Part shown: piece after piece, positions 1 to 5,849 of the stretch
Layout: each line of letters opens with the position of its first letter
Numbering within the stretch: position 1 is the first letter of the stretch
NCBI GenBank assembly: GCA_946002345.1
Contig: CAMFZA010000079.1
Location: 1 to 7,704, forward strand
Direction of reading: 5' to 3'
Origin: an uncultured Phascolarctobacterium sp.
GTDB lineage: Bacteria; Bacillota; Negativicutes; Acidaminococcales; Acidaminococcaceae
DNA length: 7,704 nucleotides
Notes under the pieces: generated by a model
The model's input: the letters and a program-made list of their open reading frames with translations, nothing else
Told to the model about the DNA's origin: nothing
The model's database searches: none
Position numbers and translations under genes: made by a program

Positions 1-294
1 CTTGACTGCGCTTCCAAAGGCGATTTCTGCATCTGCCTGTACAATCCTTCCAGCTTTAAGCGTCATGATTACCTGCAAAAGGCCTGCGATATTATGCTGA
101 AAAATCAGCCGGGCACTATTCCTGCAGGCATTGTGCGCAATATCGGCCGCGAAGGTCAGTCCTACGAGCTGACCACCTTGGATGAGCTCCGTGATAAGGA
201 AGTGGATATGTTCTCCACCGTTATCATTGGTAACACCCAAACCGAGGTTATTAATGGTCGTTTGGTAACTCCGCGCGGTTACAGATTGGCATGA
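1..294 (+). CDS. cobJ: Precorrin-3B (cobalt-factor III) C17-methyltransferase, C-terminal part
   Basis: This is the 3' end of a gene that begins before the window; 97 codons and a TGA stop are visible, about 40% of the usual roughly 240-250-residue family length. The enzyme belongs to the SAM-dependent tetrapyrrole methylase family. It methylates C17 and contracts the macrocycle to a corrin-type ring in the cytoplasm. Visible family marks are the CICLYNPSSFKR stretch (residues 10-21 of the visible part), a PAGIVRNIGREGQ segment, a V-I-I-G-N-T turn, and the closing VTPRGY motif (residues 89-94) typical of CobJ/CbiH. The stop overlaps the cobK start as ATGA, which implies translational coupling. 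Since the next steps fit the anaerobic route of Firmicutes, cbiH is an equally good name. The window alone cannot separate the aerobic and anaerobic versions. Confidence 0.93.
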   Translation, partial: LDCASKGDFCICLYNPSSFKRHDYLQKACDIMLKNQPGTIPAGIVRNIGREGQSYELTTLDELRDKEVDMFSTVIIGNTQTEVINGRLVTPRGYRLA

Positions 295-1058
295 AGCCGG
301 TAATTTGGCTCATTGGGGGCACCAGTGAGGGGCGTAGGCTGATTAAGGAGCTGGGGCAGCTGCCCGTACAGCTTTTTGTGAGCGTGGCCACCGAGTATGG
401 TGCGGCCTTGATTGAGCCCCAGGAGAATACCACAGTTTTGGCCGAGCGCATGGACTTGGCGGCTATGGAGGCTTTTTTAGCCGAGCACAAGCCAGCCTAT
501 GTTATCGACGCTACTCATCCCTATGCTACGGTGGTGACGGCTACGGTGCAGCAGGCCTGCCAGGCGCAAAAATGCCGCTACCTGCGGCTGGTGCGACCCC
601 AAGGGGATGCAGGGGATTATGTTACGGTCCACGATTTTGCTGAGGCGGTGGAGCTGCTGAACCAGGTGGAGGGCAATATTTTCCTCACCACGGGCAGTAA
701 AAATTTGCCCGACTTTACCGGGGTGAAGGATTACGCCGAGCGCATTGCGCTTCGGATTTTGCCCATGGAAAGCAGTCTCAAGAGCGCTTTGGAGCTGGGC
801 TATAAGCCGGCCCACATCATTTGCATGCAGGGTCCCTTTGCCAAGGATTTGAATGTGGCCATGCTCAAGAAGTTTGGCAGCAAATTCATGGTGACCAAGG
901 ACAGCGGCAAGGCCGGTGGCTTTGAGGAAAAGGTGGAGGCCGCGGCAGAGGCTGGCGCCAAGCTTATCGTCATTGGTCGCGCAGGCGCGGAGGTGGGCGC
1001 CGGGCTGAGCGAAATAGTGGAATTACTTCGGCAAAACTTTGCTAGTCCTCTCTCCTAG
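291..1058 (+). CDS. cobK: Precorrin-6A / cobalt-precorrin-6A reductase
   Basis: 255 residues, the normal length for CobK/CbiJ. The enzyme uses a reduced nicotinamide cofactor to reduce the precorrin-6A (or cobalt-precorrin-6A) macrocycle to the 6B form in the cytoplasm. The family signature GGTSEGR is at residues 9-15. Further conserved blocks are DATHPYA (73-79), FLTTGSKNL (131-139), MQGPF (179-183), the VTKDSGKAGG segment (201-210) and a terminal VIGR (227-230). The start is the ATG of an ATGA overlap with the upstream cobJ stop, so it is probably translated by coupling. Its product feeds directly into the CbiE-CbiT protein encoded next, and the two genes are separated by the hairpin repeat. 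In the anaerobic pathway the same gene is called cbiJ. Confidence 0.94.
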   Translation: MKPVIWLIGGTSEGRRLIKELGQLPVQLFVSVATEYGAALIEPQENTTVLAERMDLAAMEAFLAEHKPAYVIDATHPYATVVTATVQQACQAQKCRYLRLVRPQGDAGDYVTVHDFAEAVELLNQVEGNIFLTTGSKNLPDFTGVKDYAERIALRILPMESSLKSALELGYKPAHIICMQGPFAKDLNVAMLKKFGSKFMVTKDSGKAGGFEEKVEAAAEAGAKLIVIGRAGAEVGAGLSEIVELLRQNFASPLS

Positions 1059-1070
1059 CGTAAATTAGTG

Positions 1071-1124
1071 AGGTGCCTCCCTTTTAAAAGGGAGGGGGAC
1101 CACGAAGTGGTGGAGGAATTTTAG
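1071..1124. repeat. Double-hairpin intergenic repeat unit between cobK and cbiET
   Basis: The unit contains a perfect 20-base palindrome at 1076-1095 (CCTCCCTTTT joined to AAAAGGGAGG). It is followed by a perfect 5-bp hairpin at 1099-1111 (ACCAC, loop GAA, GTGGT) and then GGAGGAATTTT. It is bounded by the exact 6-base direct repeat TTAGTG at 1065-1070 and 1125-1130, which looks like a target duplication but may be chance. From general knowledge, Firmicutes genomes carry many dispersed intergenic elements with this pattern: CTCCCTTTT..AAGGGAG, then a second GAA-loop hairpin, then GGAGG. This looks like one copy, but the window holds no second copy to prove dispersal. It lacks a run of T directly after a stem, so it is not a convincing intrinsic terminator. 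Confidence 0.7.
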
Positions 1125-1139
1125 TTAGTGCCTCATTAT

Positions 1140-1146
1140 AGGAGGT
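1140..1146 (+). promoter_or_regulatory. Strong ribosome binding site deciding the cbiET start
   Basis: AGGAGGT is a near-perfect Shine-Dalgarno sequence six bases before the ATG at 1152. It decides that start over an in-frame GTG at 1128, which would add eight residues (MPHYRRFL) not expected at the N-terminus of CbiE. The GAGG of this site (1142-1145) can pair with CCTC at 1131-1134, and its GGAGG with CCTCC at 1076-1080 in the repeat, so partial masking of the site is possible. Confidence 0.8.
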
Positions 1147-1151
1147 TTTTG

Positions 1152-2366
1152 ATGTTACGAGTTAATATCGTGGGCATCGGCCCGGGCAATCCAGATTTGC
1201 TCACCGGTGCGGCACGTAACGCCATCGACGGGAGCAATATTCTCATCGGTGATAAAAGAATGCTGACGGCCTTTGCCACGGCAGATAAAAAGGTATATGA
1301 TACCATTAAAACCGCGGAAATCGCCGCCATCGCCGCAGCCGCTGATCCGGCTAAGGATGAGCTGGCAGTGCTGGTTTCCGGGGATGTGGGCTTCTTTAGC
1401 CTGGCCAAAACCATCAGCGGTAAGCTACCCGACTGCGAGTGTGTGCGCTATGCAGGCATCAGCAGCTTGGTGTATTTTGCCAGCGCTCTGAAGATGAGCT
1501 GGGACGATGCTAAAATCGTCAGCATGCACGGGCGTCAGCAAAATTTGGTGGCGGCGGTGGCCCAAAATACTAAGGTCTTTTCCCTGACCGGGGGCGAGAA
1601 CTCCCCCCAAAGGCTGTGTCGCCAGCTGTGTGAGCACGGTCTGGGCCAGGTGCAGGTCTATGTGGGCGCAAATTTGAGCTATCCTGAAGAAAAAATCACC
1701 AGCGGCACGGCGGAGGAAATTAGTGCCTTGGAATTTCCTTCCCTGTCCGTGATGATGATTTTGAATGAGGAGGCCCATAATTTTACCCCCACGGTTCATG
1801 GGCTTGCCGACGATTTATTTTTGCGCAGCAAGGTACCCATGACCAAGCAAGAGGTGCGCAGCGTTTCCATGTCCAAGCTGCAGCCGAAAGCCACGGATTT
1901 GATTTATGATATTGGCGCCGGCACCGGCTCCTGCTCTATTGAGTTGGCTTTAATTGCCAAGCAGGGCAGGGTATGGGCCTTTGAGCGCAATCCTGTAGCG
2001 GTGGAGCTTTTGGGCAAGAACAAAGCCCTTTTCGGCGTAGAGAATTTAGAAATCGTGGCCGGTGAGGCACTGGAAAATATCCAAAGCATGCCTGCTCCGG
2101 ACTGCGTTTTCGTGGGCGGCAGCGGCGGCGATTTGTGCCAGATGCTGGACGTTATCTACGCTAAAAATAGTAAATGCCGGGTGGTTATCAACGCCATTAC
2201 AGTGGAAACACTGGCGGAGGTGGCCAACTATTACAAGGAGAAGCAGGCTTACTCCTTGGAAATCGTCAATGTGTTTGTGGCTCGCAGCAAGCATTTGGGT
2301 CACTATAATTTGATGATGGCACAAAATCCTGTGTATGTAATGACTGCTTTGAAGAAGGAAGATTAA
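1152..2366 (+). CDS. cbiET: Fused CbiE-CbiT: precorrin-6Y C5,15-methyltransferase (decarboxylating)
   Basis: 404 residues from the ATG at 1152. Residues 1 to about 205 are a CbiE-type tetrapyrrole methylase: VGIGPGNPDLLT near the N-terminus, LVSGDVGFFSL (about 73-83), and YAGISSL (about 100-106). Residues from about 217 to the end are a CbiT-type Rossmann methyltransferase. It opens with GLADDLFLRSKVPMTK, carries the SAM-binding motif I DIGAGTGS (253-260), an acidic FERN after strand 2 (277-280), and VGGSGG (321-326). CbiE methylates C5; CbiT methylates C15 and decarboxylates the C12 acetate. Fusion of the two corresponds to CobL of the aerobic pathway and also occurs in anaerobic Firmicutes. 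It acts on the product of the preceding cobK. The stop is one base before the cbiA start. Confidence 0.95.
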   Translation: MLRVNIVGIGPGNPDLLTGAARNAIDGSNILIGDKRMLTAFATADKKVYDTIKTAEIAAIAAAADPAKDELAVLVSGDVGFFSLAKTISGKLPDCECVRYAGISSLVYFASALKMSWDDAKIVSMHGRQQNLVAAVAQNTKVFSLTGGENSPQRLCRQLCEHGLGQVQVYVGANLSYPEEKITSGTAEEISALEFPSLSVMMILNEEAHNFTPTVHGLADDLFLRSKVPMTKQEVRSVSMSKLQPKATDLIYDIGAGTGSCSIELALIAKQGRVWAFERNPVAVELLGKNKALFGVENLEIVAGEALENIQSMPAPDCVFVGGSGGDLCQMLDVIYAKNSKCRVVINAITVETLAEVANYYKEKQAYSLEIVNVFVARSKHLGHYNLMMAQNPVYVMTALKKED

Positions 2367-2367
2367 C

Positions 2368-3750
2368 ATGGCTGAAATGATGCTGCCCCGTTTTATGATT
2401 AGTGCCCCCGGCAGCGGCACGGGCAAAACTACCTTGGTTTGCGGATTATTGAAGGCTCTGATGCAAAAGGGCCTAAACGTGGCCGCTTTTAAATCCGGTC
2501 CTGATTATATCGACCCCATGTTCCATTCCCGGGTCATCGGTGCCAAGTCCCGCAATCTTGATCTATTTATGCTGGGCAAGGACACTGCTCGCATGCTGGT
2601 GGCGAAAAATGCTGCCAAGGCTGATGTGGCTGTGTTCGAGGGTGCCATGGGCTTTTATGATGGCATGGGCAAAACCACCGAAGCTAGCGCCTATGAGCTG
2701 GCCTGCACCTGCAATACACCGGTGGTGCTGGTGGTGAACGGCAAGGGAGCCGCCTTATCCATTGCCGCCATGATCAAGGGCTTTAAGGATTTTCGGCCGG
2801 ACAGTCATATTGTGGGCGCCATTTTGAATAATGTTAATCCTATGAGCTATCTTTTTTATAAGGATGTTATCGAAGCGGAAGCTGGCGTGAAGCTTTTAGG
2901 TTATTTCCCGGTGATGACGGACTGCAATTTTGAAAGTCGCCATTTGGGACTTGTGACTGCGGAGGAGATAGGGGACCTACAGCAGATTGTGGAGCGCTTG
3001 GCTGCTCAGGCGGCTAAGTCCATAGATCTGGATGCCTTGCTGGAGGTGGCCCGCGCTGCCGCGCCCTTGGAGTACCAGCCTGTGTGCCTTGAGCAGGTGG
3101 GAAATAATAAGGTGCGGGTGGCTCTTGCCCAGGACAAAGCCTTTTGCTTCTACTACCAGGACGCCCTCGATTTATTAAGTGAGCTGGGTGCCGAGCTGGT
3201 ACCCTTTAGCCCCGTTCAGGATGCTCATCTGCCTGCAGGCTGTAATGGCATCATTTTGGGCGGTGGCTATCCCGAGCTATATGCCCAGCAATTGGCAGCT
3301 AATGAAACCATGCGTCAGGACGTAAAGGCCGCTATCTTGGGCGGCATGCCTTGCTTTGCGGAATGCGGTGGCTTCATGTACCTGTTGGAGGGTTATCGTG
3401 AGGGTGAAAAGGTTCATCCCTGGGTGGGTGCTATTCCGGGCGAGACAGCTATGACGAAAAAGCTGACCCGCTTTGGTTATGTGCATTTAACTGCTCAGGA
3501 GGACAATGTGCTGTGCGCCGCTGGTGGCAAAATCAATGGACATGAGTTCCATTACAGCGACAGCACTAATAATGGTTACAGCTTTGTGGCTGCTAAGGCC
3601 AGTGGTCGCGGCAGCTGGGAATGTGCCACAGCCACCAGCACCATGTATGCGGGCTATCCTCACATTCATTTGTGGGGCAATGTGGAATTTGCCCGTAGCT
3701 TTATGCAGCACTGTTATGACTATGCTGCACAGAATGCTAGTAAGCAATAA
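2368..3750 (+). CDS. cbiA: Cobyrinate a,c-diamide synthase, glutamine-hydrolysing
   Basis: 460 residues, matching the usual CbiA length. The enzyme uses ATP and glutamine to amidate the a and c acetate side chains of cobyrinate. The N-terminal dethiobiotin-synthetase-like ATPase domain has a P-loop GSGTGKTT (residues 15-22), FKSGPDYIDPMFH (41-53) and FEGAMGFYDG (90-99). The C-terminal class I glutamine amidotransferase-like domain has GGGYPELYAQQL (298-309), the nucleophile elbow ECGG with Cys333, the HEFHYSD block (392-398), and the HxH pair (His432, His434) expected to supply the catalytic histidine. All key residues are present. The ATG at 2368 lies one base after the cbiET stop, with AAGGA (2355-2359) upstream. 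An alternative ATG at 2377 would lose only three residues. Confidence 0.96.
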   Translation: MAEMMLPRFMISAPGSGTGKTTLVCGLLKALMQKGLNVAAFKSGPDYIDPMFHSRVIGAKSRNLDLFMLGKDTARMLVAKNAAKADVAVFEGAMGFYDGMGKTTEASAYELACTCNTPVVLVVNGKGAALSIAAMIKGFKDFRPDSHIVGAILNNVNPMSYLFYKDVIEAEAGVKLLGYFPVMTDCNFESRHLGLVTAEEIGDLQQIVERLAAQAAKSIDLDALLEVARAAAPLEYQPVCLEQVGNNKVRVALAQDKAFCFYYQDALDLLSELGAELVPFSPVQDAHLPAGCNGIILGGGYPELYAQQLAANETMRQDVKAAILGGMPCFAECGGFMYLLEGYREGEKVHPWVGAIPGETAMTKKLTRFGYVHLTAQEDNVLCAAGGKINGHEFHYSDSTNNGYSFVAAKASGRGSWECATATSTMYAGYPHIHLWGNVEFARSFMQHCYDYAAQNASKQ

Positions 3751-3762
3751 GTAAGTAAGCAA
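3739..3762. repeat. Short direct repeat across the cbiA stop codon
   Basis: AGTAAGCAA occurs exactly twice, at 3739-3747 and 3754-3762, with an extra TAAG unit between the copies. The first copy encodes the last residues of CbiA and the TAA stop follows it directly. This looks like a small slippage duplication that extended the 3' end of cbiA and the 39-base spacer before cbiB. No function is evident. Confidence 0.5.
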
Positions 3763-3774
3763 AAATTAAAGGAT

Positions 3775-3781
3775 AAGGGGT
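3775..3781 (+). promoter_or_regulatory. Ribosome binding site of cbiB
   Basis: AAGGGGT ends eight bases before the ATG at 3790 and is the better-spaced candidate. A second purine block, AGAGG (3784-3788), sits only one base from the ATG and is too close to serve on its own. No other spaced start fits the conserved CbiB N-terminus. Confidence 0.5.
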
Positions 3782-3789
3782 AAAGAGGT

Positions 3790-4743
3790 ATGCTGCATTT
3801 GGCGGCTATTATAGCCGGTTTCATATTAGATTTAATATTTGGTGATCCACATTGGCTGCCCCATCCTATTTGTCTGATCGGCAATCTGATTGGCTTTATC
3901 GAACGCAACCTGCGGCCCAGGCTGGAGCCTAACAAAGGTGCCCTGCTGCTCGGCGGTGCCTTGATGGTGATAATCGTGCTGGTTATTTCCTTCGTCGTGC
4001 CCATGGCAATTTTGTTGGCTGCCGGTATGGTTAGCTCCTGGTTAGCTTTTGCTCTGGAGACCTTGATGTGCTACCAGATTTTTGCTACTAAATGCTTGCG
4101 TGATGAAAGCATGAAGGTTTGTACAGCTCTGCATAACCATGATTTGGCTGATGCCAGAGTAAAATTATCCTGGATTGTGGGCCGTGATACCCAAAATCTG
4201 GATGAGGAAGAAATCACCAAGGGTGCGGTGGAGACCGTGGCGGAAAATACTGCTGACGGTATCATTGCCCCGATGTTTTATATGTTCCTCGGCGGCGTGC
4301 CCTTGGCCTTTTTATACAAGGGTATCAATACCATGGATTCCATGGTAGGTTATAAAAATGACAAATTCCTCTATTTTGGCCGTTGCGCCGCTAAATTGGA
4401 TGATTTGGCTAATCTGCTTCCTGCCCGCATTACGGGCCTGGTCATGATTGGTGCAGCCTTTGTGCTGGGACTGGATGGTAAAAACGCCTGGAAAATTTTC
4501 TGGCGTGACCGCTATAACCATTTGAGTCCTAACTCTGCCATGACGGAATCAGTAACAGCCGGTGCCTTGAACATTCAATTGGGCGGTGACCATTTCTATT
4601 TTGGCAAGCTGGTGCACAAGGATACCATTGGTGATGATATCCGCCCTGTGTGCCCGGAGGATATTGTGAAGACTAACAGGCTGCTGTATATGACTGCAGT
4701 GCTGTGTCTGGTATTATTTTCCAGTGTTTATCTATATCTATAA
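3790..4743 (+). CDS. cbiB: Adenosylcobinamide-phosphate synthase, integral membrane protein
   Basis: 317 residues, the normal size for CbiB (CobD in the aerobic nomenclature). It joins adenosylcobyric acid to (R)-1-aminopropan-2-ol phosphate, the CobD product, at the cytoplasmic membrane. The hallmark DLIFGDPHWLPHP is at residues 14-26. The most conserved block runs from ETVAENTADGIIAP (148-161) through GINTMDSMVGYKN (178-190) to FGRCAAKLDDLANLLPARITG (within 196-216). RDRYNHLSPNSAMTE follows at 239-253. Hydrophobic stretches at about 1-18, 51-75, 78-98, 156-178, 208-228 and 298-316 are consistent with a polytopic membrane protein. The next gene makes its substrate, so the pair forms a functional unit. 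Confidence 0.96.
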   Translation: MLHLAAIIAGFILDLIFGDPHWLPHPICLIGNLIGFIERNLRPRLEPNKGALLLGGALMVIIVLVISFVVPMAILLAAGMVSSWLAFALETLMCYQIFATKCLRDESMKVCTALHNHDLADARVKLSWIVGRDTQNLDEEEITKGAVETVAENTADGIIAPMFYMFLGGVPLAFLYKGINTMDSMVGYKNDKFLYFGRCAAKLDDLANLLPARITGLVMIGAAFVLGLDGKNAWKIFWRDRYNHLSPNSAMTESVTAGALNIQLGGDHFYFGKLVHKDTIGDDIRPVCPEDIVKTNRLLYMTAVLCLVLFSSVYLYL

Positions 4744-4760
4744 GGAATGAGGGTGGAGTA

Positions 4761-5849
4761 ATGTATAAATATGAGCATGGCGGTGACATCTATAGTCAGG
4801 AAAGCACTGGGGATGGCAAACGCTTTGTAGATTTTTCTGCTAATATCAACCCTCTTGGATTACCACAGGGTGTTAAGGAGGCGGTAAAATCCGCCCTGAA
4901 AAACTGTGTGAATTATCCCGATGCCTTTTGTCGTCGCCTGACCCAGGCCACAGCAGCGTTTTTAGGGGTGCAACCAGAGTATCTTTTCTTTGGCAATGGT
5001 GCTGCAGATGTGCTGTTTCGTTTGGCCTTAGCCTTGAAGCCTAAACGGGCCCTGCTGTTAGCGCCCACCTTTGCCGATTATGAAAAGGCCCTGCGCTCTG
5101 TGGATTGCTCGGTGAAGTATTATGAGCTCCATCCCGAGGACCAGTTTGTGCCCGGCAAGGACATTGTGGGTAAAATCACCGTGCGCACTGATTTAGTGGT
5201 AATCTGTAATCCTAATAATCCTACGGGCCAGCTCATGGAGCGCTCCCAGCTGGAGCGGGTGCTGGAAAAGTGCCGTCTGGTAGGCGCCAAGCTTTTGGTG
5301 GACGAATGCTTTATGGATTTTGTCGCCAAGGACAAGGCTTATAGCCTGCGGGACTTACTGGCTGAATATCCGGAGCTGATTATCCTGAAGGCCTTTACTA
5401 AGACCTTTGCTATGCCCGGCATTCGCCTGGGCTATTGCCTAAATAGCGACGTAAACCTGCACACCAGGCTGCATCAGTGCGGTCAGGATTGGAGCGTTTC
5501 TGTTTTGGCACAGGAGGCCGGTATTGCCGCCCTCCAGGAGCAACAGTATTTGCATGAGTCCTTCCTTCTGATTGAGGAGGAAAGACAGTATTTAAAAAAT
5601 CAATTGCATAATTTGGGAGCCGTCATTTTTGGCTCAGAGGCTAATTATGTGTTCTTTTATCTGCCTGAGCCGGCCAATTTGGTGGAGCTGCTCAGGGAGC
5701 ATGGGTATTTGATTCGCTCCTGCGCTAATTATCATAACCTGGGTGCAGGTTATTACCGTGTCGCGGTGAAAACGAGAGTGCTAAACCGCGGCCTGATCAA
5801 AGCAATTAAGGAAGCAAAAAAGCATGCGCTCTTTACTGGTTTTAATTGA
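4761..5849 (+). CDS. cobD: L-threonine-O-3-phosphate decarboxylase (PLP enzyme)
   Basis: 362 residues, a fold-type I PLP enzyme of the histidinol-phosphate aminotransferase-like group. It decarboxylates threonine phosphate to aminopropanol phosphate for CbiB. Marks are EHGGDIY near the N-terminus, FSANINPLG (25-33), GNGAADVLFRLA (78-89), CNPNNPTG (149-156), an Asp for the pyridine nitrogen in VDECF (Asp181), and the Schiff-base lysine in AFTKTFAMPGIRLGY (Lys214). The carboxylate-binding arginine region is YYRVAVKTR (Arg333, Arg339). HGG, the NINPLG block and the overall length favour CobD over HisC. The ATG at 4761 is chosen because GAGGGTGGAG (4749-4758) precedes it; an in-frame GTG at 4704 lies inside cbiB and adds nonconserved residues. 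There is no extra C-terminal domain that could be a threonine kinase. The 3' end overlaps the next gene by 26 bases. Confidence 0.93.
   Translation: MYKYEHGGDIYSQESTGDGKRFVDFSANINPLGLPQGVKEAVKSALKNCVNYPDAFCRRLTQATAAFLGVQPEYLFFGNGAADVLFRLALALKPKRALLLAPTFADYEKALRSVDCSVKYYELHPEDQFVPGKDIVGKITVRTDLVVICNPNNPTGQLMERSQLERVLEKCRLVGAKLLVDECFMDFVAKDKAYSLRDLLAEYPELIILKAFTKTFAMPGIRLGYCLNSDVNLHTRLHQCGQDWSVSVLAQEAGIAALQEQQYLHESFLLIEEERQYLKNQLHNLGAVIFGSEANYVFFYLPEPANLVELLREHGYLIRSCANYHNLGAGYYRVAVKTRVLNRGLIKAIKEAKKHALFTGFN

Noticed and set aside
477..815. 112-codon open frame on the minus strand inside cobK
   Set aside because: It is fully antisense to cobK, whose conserved motifs cover the region; no independent support.
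1041..1059. Small inverted repeat GCTAG/CTAGC at the cobK stop codon
   Set aside because: Only a 5-bp stem with a 9-base loop and no T run; easily expected by chance.
1076..1122. Rho-independent terminator after cobK
   Set aside because: The stems are good, but neither is followed directly by a run of T; only ATTTT occurs after an intervening GGAGG. The downstream genes continue the same pathway on the same strand.
1425..1799. 124-codon open frame on the minus strand
   Set aside because: It lies entirely inside cbiET, whose domains are clear, and its translation shows no recognisable motif; it is a shadow frame.
2046..2426. 126-codon open frame on the minus strand across the cbiET-cbiA junction
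   Set aside because: It is antisense to two well-supported genes and has no recognisable domain or separate expression signals.
3822..3839. AT-rich inverted repeat ATATTA-GAT-TAATAT near the cbiB start
   Set aside because: It lies within the highly conserved N-terminal CbiB codons (ILDLIF), so the coding constraint explains it.
4704..4760. Longer cobD start at an in-frame GTG inside cbiB
   Set aside because: It adds 19 nonconserved residues before the family-typical MYKYEHGGD start, while the ATG at 4761 has its own purine-rich ribosome binding site.
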